From: [Clostridium] aminophilum
GTDB taxonomy: Bacteria > Bacillota > Clostridia > Lachnospirales > Lachnospiraceae
DNA length: 58,391 bases
Assembly: GCF_900101295.1 (NCBI RefSeq)
Contig: NZ_FOIL01000017.1
Location: forward strand, 1 to 58,391
Reading direction: 5' to 3'
Below, piece by piece: positions 50,198 through 58,391 of the stretch. Position 1 is the first letter of the stretch. Every line of letters starts with the position of its first letter. A program made the position numbers and the translations under genes. A model generated the notes under the pieces. It did not search any database. It worked only from the letters and a program-made list of their open reading frames with translations, and was not told where the DNA came from.

Positions 50198-51496
50198 ATG
50201 GCAAAGAAGATGTTGGGTTTTGACATCGGTAATTACAACATGAAGATTGTTGTCGTGAACGGCACTGCGATCGAACGATGCATCAGCGTGCCGGTTCCGG
50301 ATAACATGGTGGTCAACAGTCAGATCCGCGCGTTCACGGCGGCCGGCGACTTTATCCGTGAGGCGCTGCGGGAAAACGGTATTCGCTGCAGAAAGTGCGC
50401 AGTGGCGCTTCCGGAGAAAAGTTATTATATCCGGAGAGTGCGGCTTCCGAAGATGACCGTATCTCAGCTCATGGTGAATCTTCCGTATGAGTTTCATGAC
50501 TATGTCACCGGAGAGGCGTCGGAATATGTCTATGACTATGCGGTCCGCGCGATGGGAGAAAGGACGATGGAGCTGACCATCTGCGCCATCTCCAAACAGA
50601 AGATCGCGCAGTACCGGGACATGATGCACCGGGCGGGACTGAAACTGGTAAAACTTGTGCCGGATGTTCTGGCGGTGCAGAACGTGCTGAATCAGAAACC
50701 GCTTCCGATCCGGGTTTTGGACGACGCGCCGGCGGAACCGGTACAGGCTGCGGAAAAAGAAAAGTCGGATTTCGGACGGGGCATCGATTCGTCCGTATTC
50801 GCAGGTCCGGTGGCCGCGGCGGCATCCGGGACTGCGGACGGAAGCACGGAAACCCGTGAATATCAGGGATTTAATCCTTTCACGTATTACACGGATCCCG
50901 CCGAGGCGGAGAAGACGATATCGGCGCTGAGTCCGGACGGGACAGACGCTGGGAAAGGTGTCATGGCCGGCACCGGTTCTGAGCCGGAGGAGGATAAGCC
51001 GGAGCCGGCTGCCGAACCGCTGCCGGAGAAGAAGGATGCGCCGAAGGACTTTGCCGTTCTGGACCTTGGACACGGCGGCACGAGAATCCATTTTTACTCA
51101 GGCGGCACCTACGAGATCACCCGAACGCTGGTCGGGGGCGCAAAAGAACTGCTGGATATGATCGTGTCGGAGCAGGGGCTGGACCCGCACATCGCACGGC
51201 TGATTCTGGAACAGAATCAGGACGGCATCATGCAGACAAAATCCGTGCAGGACCGTCTGGACGCCGTTGCGACGGAAGTCATGCGTACCATGAACTTCTA
51301 TAACTACAACAATCCGAACAACACCATCGAGTGCCTGCACTATTTCGGGAAAGGCCTGAACATGGACGACCTCTACGAACGGATTCGCGAGATGACCGGA
51401 CTTCCGGTCCGGCCGATCACTGAGATGATCGACGGTTCCGAGGCGATTCCGGAACTGATCATGGGCCCGCAGGCATACGGTGCAGTTATCGAGTAA
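50198..51496 (+). CDS. pilM: Type IV pilus assembly protein PilM
   Basis: An actin-like cytosolic ATPase-fold protein that links the pilus motor to PilN/PilO. It opens with MLGFDIGNYNMKIVVVNG and has VLDLGHGGTRIHFYSGG for the second phosphate loop. At 432 residues it is larger than usual (about 350) because of a low-complexity Ala/Glu/Pro-rich insert at about 175-283. The start at 50198 follows AAAGGGG; a TTG at 50192 is an alternative. It overlaps none of its neighbours but ends 14 bases before pilN. Confidence 0.88.
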   Translation: MAKKMLGFDIGNYNMKIVVVNGTAIERCISVPVPDNMVVNSQIRAFTAAGDFIREALRENGIRCRKCAVALPEKSYYIRRVRLPKMTVSQLMVNLPYEFHDYVTGEASEYVYDYAVRAMGERTMELTICAISKQKIAQYRDMMHRAGLKLVKLVPDVLAVQNVLNQKPLPIRVLDDAPAEPVQAAEKEKSDFGRGIDSSVFAGPVAAAASGTADGSTETREYQGFNPFTYYTDPAEAEKTISALSPDGTDAGKGVMAGTGSEPEEDKPEPAAEPLPEKKDAPKDFAVLDLGHGGTRIHFYSGGTYEITRTLVGGAKELLDMIVSEQGLDPHIARLILEQNQDGIMQTKSVQDRLDAVATEVMRTMNFYNYNNPNNTIECLHYFGKGLNMDDLYERIREMTGLPVRPITEMIDGSEAIPELIMGPQAYGAVIE

Positions 51497-51509
51497 GGGA
51501 GTGAGAGAC

Positions 51510-52391
51510 GTGGCAAAGAAAAAAGAGAATACGAAGCTGCGAAAGCCCTTACGTGAATTGGGAAAGGGCGGACGGTATCCGGAAAAAACATCCATCAATC
51601 TCTATATTGTCGAAAACCGGAAGCGACAGAATGTGATCTCCATTCTGTGTTTTGCCGCATTTATGACGGCGCTTGCACTGTTTACGAAATTCGTCATTTA
51701 CGAGGATATCAATGAGATCAACCGTCTGGAAAGCGCTTATAACCAGCGCGTCGGCGAAATCAGCCGCATGCGGGAGGCAACGACGGATTATGAGCGCGTC
51801 CGCGCGGAGTACAGCCGGTACGGCAACGGTTATCTGAACGAGGAGGAGACGGCCGAGCAGGACCGCATGGCGATTCTCGACGTGATCGAGAACGAGCTTC
51901 GGCCGAAAGAGGCGCTGATTGAGATCAAGATTTCCGGGAACGATGCGGTTCTCACAATCAACACCCTGAAGCTGGCCAATGTCTCCGAAGTGGTTCAGAA
52001 CCTGGAACGGCAGGATATCGTGGAGTATGTGAGTGTATCCAATGCCGCAACGCAGGAGAAAAAAACGGATCCGATGATGCAGAGCGGTGCCGGCGACGTC
52101 ACCACGCAGATGATCATCCATTTCCGCACGCCGAAGACAGTTGAGGACCTTCGGGCCGAAAGAGAACAGGAAGCGGCGGAACGGGGAGTCGATATCCGGC
52201 AGAAGGAAGACACTGCAGAGACGGACGCGGCTCCGGTCACTGTGACGGGAGAAGGCGCGGTGTCCGCTGACGGAACGCCGGAGACGCAGATGTCTGAAAA
52301 CGGTGCGGCAGCCGCACCGGAGAATGCGGATACACCGGCAGTACCGGAACAGGCGCAGAGCGCCGCTGAAGGAGAGGGGGCGGCAGGATGA
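51510..52391 (+). CDS. pilN: PilN-like pilus assembly protein
   Basis: A 293-residue bitopic protein: cytosolic basic N-terminus with SINLYIVENRKR (PilN-type INLL-like motif that docks to PilM), one transmembrane helix at about 46-64, a coiled-coil, and an external ferredoxin-like region (EALIEIKISGNDAVLTINTLK). The C-terminal about 70 residues are a low-complexity Ala/Glu tail, unusual for PilN. The start is GTG at 51510, after AAGGGAG. It overlaps pilO by four bases. Confidence 0.82.
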   Translation: MAKKKENTKLRKPLRELGKGGRYPEKTSINLYIVENRKRQNVISILCFAAFMTALALFTKFVIYEDINEINRLESAYNQRVGEISRMREATTDYERVRAEYSRYGNGYLNEEETAEQDRMAILDVIENELRPKEALIEIKISGNDAVLTINTLKLANVSEVVQNLERQDIVEYVSVSNAATQEKKTDPMMQSGAGDVTTQMIIHFRTPKTVEDLRAEREQEAAERGVDIRQKEDTAETDAAPVTVTGEGAVSADGTPETQMSENGAAAAPENADTPAVPEQAQSAAEGEGAAG

Positions 52392-53044
52392 TTCTGAACA
52401 GAGTATTTACCCGAAAAGAAAAAGCACTCCTCTTTCTTCTGGCCCTGATCCTGGCCGGACTTCTCTACTATGAGACGGTGTACCGCTCGCTCGACAACGC
52501 CCGGACGGACTATAATCTGGAGAATCTTCAGGAAGAATATCAGCTGTATTCTGCAAAGAATAAGCATATGCAGCAGATGAAAGAGGCGATCCAGAAGGGC
52601 AAAGAAGACACTGAGAGTACCGTGGAGAGTTATAACAACCTCAAGAATGAGATTATCGAGCTGAATGACATTTTTGCCGATGCATCCTCCTTCAATTTCG
52701 GTTTTGAACAGGCGGTGGCAGTGGATGATGCGGTTCGCCGGACGATAACGGCAACATTTACCGCAAACAGCTACGCGGATGCCAGAAGAATGCTGGAACG
52801 GCTCTATCACTGCAAATACCGGTGTCTCATCCGGGATATCACCATCGACGGCGAAAAGGAGCAGGATCTGGCGGCGGGCGCGGTAAAGTGCACCTTCACC
52901 GTGACCTTCTACGAGACCATGTACAACGCGTGGACAACCGACGGACTGGCGGTTGAGAAAGGCAGTACCAAGGCAAAGACGGAAAATATCGTCAATGAGC
53001 TGGTGACACGCCGCGAGGAAGTCGAGCATATGAATCTGGATTAA
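52388..53044 (+). CDS. pilO: PilO-like pilus assembly protein
   Basis: A 218-residue bitopic protein with a transmembrane helix at about 13-30 (ALLFLLALILAGLLYYE), a coiled coil (ENLQEEYQLYSAKNKHMQQM) and an external domain. Its size, layout and position after pilN identify it, since sequence signatures of PilO are weak. It forms a heterodimer with PilN. Its ATG overlaps the pilN stop (ATGA). Confidence 0.8.
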   Translation: MILNRVFTRKEKALLFLLALILAGLLYYETVYRSLDNARTDYNLENLQEEYQLYSAKNKHMQQMKEAIQKGKEDTESTVESYNNLKNEIIELNDIFADASSFNFGFEQAVAVDDAVRRTITATFTANSYADARRMLERLYHCKYRCLIRDITIDGEKEQDLAAGAVKCTFTVTFYETMYNAWTTDGLAVEKGSTKAKTENIVNELVTRREEVEHMNLD

Positions 53045-53071
53045 CGGCATCGTAAAGGACAGAGGGAATCT

Positions 53072-54760
53072 ATGAAGATTATTCGATTGGGAGATATGCT
53101 GATCACTGCCGGCGTGCTGACCGAAGCACAGCTTGCGCAGGCGCTGCAGATTCAGAAGAGAGACCGGGAACGACTCGGAACCGTACTGATCAAAGAGGGA
53201 TTCATCACCGAATATCAGCTGATCGACGCCCTCAAACAGCAGCTCGGTATCGACTTCATCGACCTGACCAAGACCGAGATTGATCCGGGAATGTCCCAGT
53301 ACATTCCGAAGGCATTGGCGAAGGCGGCGGAGATCGTTCCGGTCCGTATTGTCAAAGACACACTGTTTCTTGCCATGTCTGACCCGCTGAACTTCATGGC
53401 GGTCGAGCAGGCGAAAGACACCTCAAGAAAGAACATCGTTCCGATGATCGCGAACCGTCAGGCGGTTATTCATGCGATCAACGTTCTGTACGAAAATGTC
53501 AATGCCGCCGAGGCGATGGCGGCGATGCGCGCGGAGGCCGGATTCACCGGCGACGAAGTGTCCGCCGCGGAAGACAGCACACCGATCGAGCAGGAAGGCC
53601 CGACCATCCGTCTGGTAAACTCCATCATGGAGCGCGCCATCGTGGAAAACTGCTCCGATATCCATATCGAGCCGACCAGAAGCGATATGATCATCCGAAT
53701 GCGTATCGACGGAAGACTTCACAAAATTCTGAGCATTCCGCCGGACCTGAAAGATTCGGTCGTATCCCGACTGAAGGTTATGGCAAAGATGGATATCGTC
53801 GAGCGAAGGATCCCGCAGGACGGCCGTATTCAGATGAAGATCGGCGGAAAAGACATCGACATGCGTGTGAACACGCTGCCGACGATCTACGGAGAAAAGA
53901 TCGTTATCCGAATTCTGGGCAAGGATGACCGGATGCTGACCCGAAGCGGAATCGGTATGATCCGCGAGAGGGACAATGAGAAGGTGGACCGTCTGATCGC
54001 GCACACCAGCGGCGTTATCATGATGGTGGGACCCACCGGTTCCGGAAAGACCTCCACCATGTTCACCCTGATCAAAGAGCTTTTGAATGAGAACACCAAC
54101 CTCGTCACACTGGAGGACCCGGTGGAGTACAACATTCCGGGAGCAACGCAGGTTCAGATCAATGAGAAGGTCGGCCTTACCTTTGCCAGCGGACTCCGCG
54201 CGATTCTCCGACAGGATCCGGACATTATCTGCGTCGGTGAGATCCGTGACGGTGAGACCGCACAGATCGCGATGCGTGCGGCCATCACGGGACATCTGGT
54301 TATCACGACCATTCATACCGAGGATGCGGTCAGCGCCATCGACCGATTAAAGGATATGGGCGTGGAGCCGTACCTGATCAGCGCCGGACTTCGCGGTATC
54401 ATCTCCCAGAGACTTCTCAGCCGTGTCTGCCCGGACTGCCGGGAACAGTATCATCCGGAGCCGAAGGACATCCGGATGGCGGGACTGGAGGAAGACCCGG
54501 CAAGGATCTACTATCACGGCCGCGGCTGTGATAAATGCTTCCACACCGGATATAAGGGAAGAATCGGAGCTTTCGAGATTCTTCTCATGAACGACGAGCT
54601 CCGCCGCTGCATCACCAGAGGCGACGACAAGCAGACCTTCCGCGAGATTGCGCAGCGGACCAGCGGATATGTTCCGATGCTGGAGAATGCCGACCAGCTC
54701 GTCGCGGAAGGCATTACCACCGTTGAGGAAGTATGCAGGGTCATCATGATTCAGGATTGA
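53072..54760 (+). CDS. pilB: Type IV pilus extension ATPase PilB
   Basis: A 562-residue GspE/PilB hexameric motor that powers pilin polymerisation. The N-terminal domain (ITAGVLTEAQLAQALQIQ) is of the MshEN type. The core has Walker A GPTGSGKTS near 320, the Asp box LEDPVEYN, Walker B in RQDPDIICVGEIRD and the His box GHLVITTIHTEDA. The four-cysteine zinc site (CPDCREQY, CDKCFHTG) separates PilB from PilT. RBS AGAGGG precedes the ATG. Confidence 0.95.
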   Translation: MKIIRLGDMLITAGVLTEAQLAQALQIQKRDRERLGTVLIKEGFITEYQLIDALKQQLGIDFIDLTKTEIDPGMSQYIPKALAKAAEIVPVRIVKDTLFLAMSDPLNFMAVEQAKDTSRKNIVPMIANRQAVIHAINVLYENVNAAEAMAAMRAEAGFTGDEVSAAEDSTPIEQEGPTIRLVNSIMERAIVENCSDIHIEPTRSDMIIRMRIDGRLHKILSIPPDLKDSVVSRLKVMAKMDIVERRIPQDGRIQMKIGGKDIDMRVNTLPTIYGEKIVIRILGKDDRMLTRSGIGMIRERDNEKVDRLIAHTSGVIMMVGPTGSGKTSTMFTLIKELLNENTNLVTLEDPVEYNIPGATQVQINEKVGLTFASGLRAILRQDPDIICVGEIRDGETAQIAMRAAITGHLVITTIHTEDAVSAIDRLKDMGVEPYLISAGLRGIISQRLLSRVCPDCREQYHPEPKDIRMAGLEEDPARIYYHGRGCDKCFHTGYKGRIGAFEILLMNDELRRCITRGDDKQTFREIAQRTSGYVPMLENADQLVAEGITTVEEVCRVIMIQD

Positions 54761-54926
54761 GTTCCGAATCAGTGAAAAGGCGATCTGATGAAATACACTC
54801 AGCGCTGTCCGGATCAAAAAAACGGATGGAAAAACACTGAAAACGGATCAGATCAGCAGAAGACAGTATTCCAAAAATATAGACAGCATATCGTCTTTTG
54901 GCAAAAGAAAATGAGGACATAATGGT

Positions 54927-55985
54927 ATGATTGATGTCGAGAAACTGGTTCAGACTGCCGCTCGTGCCGGAATGACGGACATTCATCTGGTGTATGGTAT
55001 TCCGCCAAAGGGGCGTCTGGATGGAAAATTAGTGAACATTATTCCGGAAGCGCTGACAGACAATGACTGTGAGGCGATTGCCGCGAAACTGGCGGGACCG
55101 GAATACCAGAAAATGGCGGTGAGAGGAGAACAGGACTTCGCTCTTCAGATTGGGGGGGAGAGAGTCCGCGTCAATCTCTTCCGGCAGCAGGGGCATGTGT
55201 CCGCTGCACTCCGAATTCTTGCGTATATTATCCCCGAACTCGGAATTCTGGGACTTCCTCCGGTGGTCAATACCTTCCCGACCATTCAGAAGGGCATCAT
55301 TCTGGTGACCGGCGAGACCGGATCCGGCAAGTCCACCACGATGGCGGCGATCCTGGACCGGATCAACCACACGAGACAGGAACACATCATCACACTGGAG
55401 GATCCGATCGAGTATATCTATCAGCCGGATCAGTGCGTGATCAACCAGCGGGAGATCGGAAATGACACAGAGTCCTACGCCAACGGACTCCGGGCGATCC
55501 TCCGGGAGGATCCGGATGTCATCCTGATCGGTGAGATGCGCGACGCCGAGACCATCGAGACCGCACTCACTGCGGCGCAGACCGGACATCTGGTGCTTGC
55601 GACGCTTCACACGAACTCCGCACCGGAATCCGTCGACCGCATCATCGGTGTGTTCCCGGCAGAGAAGCAGCCACGAATCCGCATGGATCTCTCCATGACG
55701 ATCCAGGCGATCATTTCCCAGCAGCTGCTTGTGCGGAAGGGAGGAAAAGGCAGGGTTCTCGCCTGCGAGTGTATGGTGGCGACGAATGCGATCCGGAATC
55801 TGATCCGCGAGGGGAAGACGCCGCAGATGTACTCCAGTATGCTTTCCTCCGCAAATGTCGGAAGCATCACCATGGACAACAGCCTGATCAATCTCGCAGC
55901 TTCCGGAAAGATCGAACCGCAGACGGCGGTGAATGCTGCCAATGACAGGGAATATGTGATGCGGAAACTGGGATTGATCGCGTAG
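54927..55985 (+). CDS. pilT: Type IV pilus retraction ATPase PilT
   Basis: A 352-residue motor that disassembles pili for twitching and DNA uptake. Walker A GETGSGKST is at about 129-137, ITLEDPIEYIYQ is the Asp box, REDPDVILIGEMRDAETI the Walker B region and TGHLVLATLHTNSA the His box. It lacks the zinc-binding cysteine pairs of PilB. A 166-base spacer with no gene separates it from pilB. Confidence 0.94.
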   Translation: MIDVEKLVQTAARAGMTDIHLVYGIPPKGRLDGKLVNIIPEALTDNDCEAIAAKLAGPEYQKMAVRGEQDFALQIGGERVRVNLFRQQGHVSAALRILAYIIPELGILGLPPVVNTFPTIQKGIILVTGETGSGKSTTMAAILDRINHTRQEHIITLEDPIEYIYQPDQCVINQREIGNDTESYANGLRAILREDPDVILIGEMRDAETIETALTAAQTGHLVLATLHTNSAPESVDRIIGVFPAEKQPRIRMDLSMTIQAIISQQLLVRKGGKGRVLACECMVATNAIRNLIREGKTPQMYSSMLSSANVGSITMDNSLINLAASGKIEPQTAVNAANDREYVMRKLGLIA

Positions 55986-56006
55986 TGTTTGGATAGGGAG
56001 ACAGGG

Positions 56007-57218
56007 ATGAAACAATACCGATATAAAGCATTGACGCCGGACGGTCTTCAGGCATCCGGTGTCGTCGAAGCGATCGATGAATACGATGCCGCGTATAAGA
56101 TCAAAAAGACCTGCCCGGTTCTCCTGGAGATTAAGACCGTGCGGGAAACGGGAAATATCCTGACCATGGACCTGGGTGGCGACAAGATCAATCTGAAGAA
56201 TCTTTCGGTGGTATGCCAGCAGATCTCCATCACCCTGAAGTCCGGTATGCCGTTGGCCATGTGCCTTGAGATGATCGGAAACCAGACGACGGACAAAAAG
56301 CTTCGGCGGATCCTCATAAAGTCTGCGGAAGATGTCTCCAGCGGCGCGACGCTCGCCAACAGTCTGGAGCGGCACGGTCCGGGACTTCCGCCGACACTGA
56401 TCGAGACGATCCGCGCCGGAGAGGAATCCGGAAACGTCGATCAGACCTTCGGACAGATGGCGGAGTATTACGAGAAAGCCTACAAGACGGTGGCAAAAGT
56501 CAAATCCGCGCTGGCATATCCGACGTTCGTCCTGATCATTGCGATCATCGTCGTTACCATCATCATGGCGTTCGTCATTCCGGTCCTCACCGCCACGTTC
56601 CATGAGCTGGGCGGAGATCTTCCGCTTATCACGCAGGTACTGATGGGGGCGTCAGAATTCTGCAACCGGTATTGGATTCTGATTCTGATCCTGATATTGG
56701 CGGCGGTGATCGGATGGAGAACGTACACCACGAAGAGTCTTCGCGGCCGCATGATCCGGGGAAAAGTTCAGCTGAAAATGCCGGTTCTGGGAAAAATTTC
56801 ACAGATGAGCGGCGCGGCGGAATTCGCGAATACGATGGCGATGCTCTTAAGATCCGGTCTGACCGTGAACCGTTCTCTGGCGATCACGGCGAAGACGATG
56901 ACCAACTATCTCTATCAGGAAGAGATCGGGAGAGTGGTCGGACGCATCGAGGAGGGGCGGCCCCTCGGCGAGTGTCTCCGGCAGGTTGAGGATCTACCGC
57001 CGACACTGGTGGAGATGTGCGCGATCGGCGAGGAGACCGGTGAGCTGGAGGGAACACTGGATGTCATCGGCGAGTTCTATGCGAACGAGGCCGATACCGC
57101 CACCAAGAAAGCGCTGGCAAGACTGGAGCCGACGATTCTGGTCTTTCTCTCACTGTTTGCCGGATTTATCGTCATCGCAATTTATATGCCAATGTTCACA
57201 ATGTATGATATGATGTAA
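56007..57218 (+). CDS. pilC: Type IV pilus inner membrane platform protein PilC
   Basis: A 403-residue GspF/PilC membrane protein with two T2SSF repeats, each holding helical bundles (QQISITLKSGMPLAMCLEM in the first, FANTMAMLLRSGLTVNRSL in the second) and transmembrane helices near 170-195, 220-240 and 375-395. It couples the motors to the pilin base. The start at 56007 follows GGGAGACAGGG; a TTG at 55989 is an alternative that would add six residues. Confidence 0.94.
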   Translation: MKQYRYKALTPDGLQASGVVEAIDEYDAAYKIKKTCPVLLEIKTVRETGNILTMDLGGDKINLKNLSVVCQQISITLKSGMPLAMCLEMIGNQTTDKKLRRILIKSAEDVSSGATLANSLERHGPGLPPTLIETIRAGEESGNVDQTFGQMAEYYEKAYKTVAKVKSALAYPTFVLIIAIIVVTIIMAFVIPVLTATFHELGGDLPLITQVLMGASEFCNRYWILILILILAAVIGWRTYTTKSLRGRMIRGKVQLKMPVLGKISQMSGAAEFANTMAMLLRSGLTVNRSLAITAKTMTNYLYQEEIGRVVGRIEEGRPLGECLRQVEDLPPTLVEMCAIGEETGELEGTLDVIGEFYANEADTATKKALARLEPTILVFLSLFAGFIVIAIYMPMFTMYDMM

Positions 57219-57537
57219 GTGAGCACGATAAGTAAGATATAAGATGTCAGATGTGAGCAGGAAGATCAGAGAAAAGACGAAAAAATCAAAAATCTTTTTC
57301 GAAAAACAATAATAAGTATTATGAATGCGCCGATATAAATATCAAAGAACACAGGCAATGGTTTCCCGTGAGCAAATGCGAATCATAATTGTTGCAAGCT
57401 GGCAAACTTTATGATAGAGATAATTGTCGAGCCAATTCGACGGGATCCGGAGCCTTTCCGAGAGTACAGTATCGGTCATGAAAGGGTTCATTATTAATCG
57501 GAGCAAAGCTTCGGGAGGAGAAGAGGAGGAAATGATT
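57219..57537 (+). promoter_or_regulatory. Long untranslated region before the pilin gene
   Basis: A 319-base AT-rich gap without a supported gene. Hairpins include GTCGA-N6-TCGAC (57427-57442) and an A/T-rich inverted repeat near 57285-57305. It may contain the pilin promoter and a leader RNA, but no convincing box pair or known riboswitch was seen. Confidence 0.4.
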
Positions 57538-57975
57538 ATGTTAAAGAAAATGAGAGAACGCAAGGGCTTCACACTTGCCGAGCTGCTGATTGTAGTTGCA
57601 ATCATCGGTGTACTGGTAGCGATCGCAATTCCGATCTTTACTTCACAGCTTGAGAAATCCAGAGATGCGGTAACGGCATCCAACGCAAGAGCGGCTTATG
57701 CGGAGGCAGCGGTAGTTAAGCTTACTGAGGAAAGCAAAGATGGTGTTGCAGAGTTAAGTGATGATAAGAAGTCTGTAACGGTACACGATGTTGTTGTTAA
57801 AGGTGAGTCGGATAACGGAGCGTTCTACGGATCTTCTAAGAGTATCGATCTTCCGTTTACAATTGGTGATGATAATCATGCAAAGCTTCTTGATAAAGCG
57901 CCGACTGATGGAAAGGTTGATATCACTTTTACGTGGAGTGATACAGATACATGCTCTGCAACGGTTGCAGATTAA
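57538..57975 (+). CDS. pilA: Type IV prepilin (major pilin candidate)
   Basis: A 145-residue class III-signal prepilin. The short basic leader MLKKMRERKG is cut after glycine; the mature protein starts FTLAELLIVVAIIGVLVAIA with the conserved Glu5, followed by the membrane/fibre helix. The globular part is small, Asp/Lys-rich, with one cysteine near the end. The start at 57538 is eight bases after AGGAGG; ATG at 57532 is possible. It directly follows the pilus machinery and is followed by a terminator. Confidence 0.92.
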   Translation: MLKKMRERKGFTLAELLIVVAIIGVLVAIAIPIFTSQLEKSRDAVTASNARAAYAEAAVVKLTEESKDGVAELSDDKKSVTVHDVVVKGESDNGAFYGSSKSIDLPFTIGDDNHAKLLDKAPTDGKVDITFTWSDTDTCSATVAD

Positions 57976-58007
57976 TTATTTGATCAATATCGCGATATGA
58001 CATAATA

Positions 58008-58049
58008 AAAGGCTCCCTCGTTTTGAGAATTCAAGGCGGGGGAGCTTTT
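58008..58049 (+). terminator. Terminator after the pilin gene
   Basis: AAAGGCTCCCTCG (58008-58020) pairs with CGGGGGAGCTTTT (58037-58049), one wobble, ending in TTTT. The group II intron begins four bases later. Confidence 0.8.
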
Positions 58050-58053
58050 GATA

Positions 58054-58391
58054 GTGCGCCTAGCGGCGCACGTTTCTAACGGGTTAAAGTCCCGAATCCG
58101 CCCGGTAGTGGGAAGGATATAGCCGAAAGCAAGGGCGTCCGTCGCGAGACGGAATCTGAAGGAAGCTGGATGTGGGGAACATACTAACCCACGGGCAAAT
58201 CTCTGGTCTGACGAACAGAAATCTCATATGAGGTTATGCATGAGGGTAAGGCTGCTATACAAGTCGAAGCCCAATAACTACACGGAATCATGCATGATAA
58301 ATGAGGCAGATGGATGGAGAGGAAGAAATGTGTGGTACCTAGGGAGGTCTGCGTGAAACGCTCTGAAAGGAGTAACCACCGTACAAGGAAA
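58054..58391 (+). mobile_element. 5' part of a group II intron (truncated by the window)
   Basis: The sequence from GTGCGCC onward starts with the group II GUGYG 5' signature and a perfect GTGCGCC-TAGC-GGCGCAC hairpin, followed by domain I-like sequence (AACGGGTTAAAGTCCCG, AGCCGAAAGCAAGGGCGTC, TGACGAACAGAAATC) that I recognise from group II introns common in gut Firmicutes. The reverse transcriptase gene, expected in domain IV, lies beyond the window. It is inserted just behind the pilin terminator, a site preferred by class C introns, but the class cannot be settled here. Confidence 0.85.

Noticed and set aside
57219-57537. Cyclic-di-GMP riboswitch in the pilin leader
   Set aside because: Fragments such as CACAGGCAATGG recall GEMM, but the conserved GGGCAAACC and GACGCAAAGCC blocks are not there.
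1-58391. CRISPR array, tRNA, rRNA or prophage
   Set aside because: No regularly spaced repeats with unique spacers, no cloverleaf or rRNA signature and no phage structural or integrase genes were seen.

Overview
The window looks like a chromosomal segment of a monoderm Clostridia species, probably of the Lachnospiraceae type. Pointers are a complete FASII operon using FabK as enoyl reductase, a type III glutamine synthetase beside a type I enzyme, an ANTAR regulator next to glnA, LL-diaminopimelate aminotransferase, many secreted proteins with choline-binding-like cell-wall repeats, and a type IV pilus cluster without outer-membrane components. This assignment is inference from gene content; no rRNA or tRNA gene was seen.

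Layout. 1-9.8 kb: the tail of an unidentified gene, an AqpZ-type aquaporin, TcdA, a secreted FN3/cell-wall-repeat protein, an NYN-LOTUS RNase-like protein in a run with endonuclease III and a CPBP protease, a glycerophosphodiesterase, and two small secreted proteins (one transglutaminase-like). 10.0-18.9 kb: acpP-accD-accA-fabH-fabK-fabD-fabG-fabF-fabZ followed by a MarR-type regulator, with a strong promoter and a tandem operator-like repeat in front. 18.9-20.4 kb: serine acetyltransferase and a membrane-anchored surface protein. 20.6-31.9 kb: a lipoprotein and then a tightly packed operon encoding an L,D-transpeptidase, a two-module HTH protein, an FHA protein, a transmembrane Ser/Thr kinase with external TPRs, a TPR-LRR protein, a VWA protein, a small membrane protein and a TPR-LRR lipoprotein. 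This is the best candidate here for an undescribed system.

32.0-38.7 kb: an orphan metal/cobalamin-type ABC ATPase, an Ltp-domain wall protein, and a LysR regulator divergent from a DUF6282-like hydrolase, an SLC13/MatC-type permease and an NAD-type isocitrate/isopropylmalate-family dehydrogenase. 38.9-45.6 kb: a nitrogen locus with asnB-glnN on the minus strand and glnA plus an ANTAR antiterminator on the plus strand. Each arm starts at a strong promoter followed by an intrinsic terminator in its leader. 45.7-48.8 kb: dapL and pyrG. 49.1-58.0 kb: prepilin peptidase, PilM, PilN, PilO, PilB, PilT, PilC and a major prepilin. The first seven lie behind a promoter whose -35 box is covered by a perfect palindrome. 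From 58,054 a group II intron begins, directly behind the pilin terminator, and runs off the window.

How parts work together. The fab operon makes acyl chains under probable feedback by its MarR-type regulator. The nitrogen locus makes glutamine and asparagine and is probably controlled by RNA antitermination. The kinase operon probably senses something at the cell surface through extracellular TPR/LRR/VWA parts, reports inward through kinase, FHA and HTH proteins, and acts on peptidoglycan through the L,D-transpeptidase. Several wall-repeat proteins and the pilus point to an adhesive surface. Short interspersed palindromes recur in the intergenic regions.
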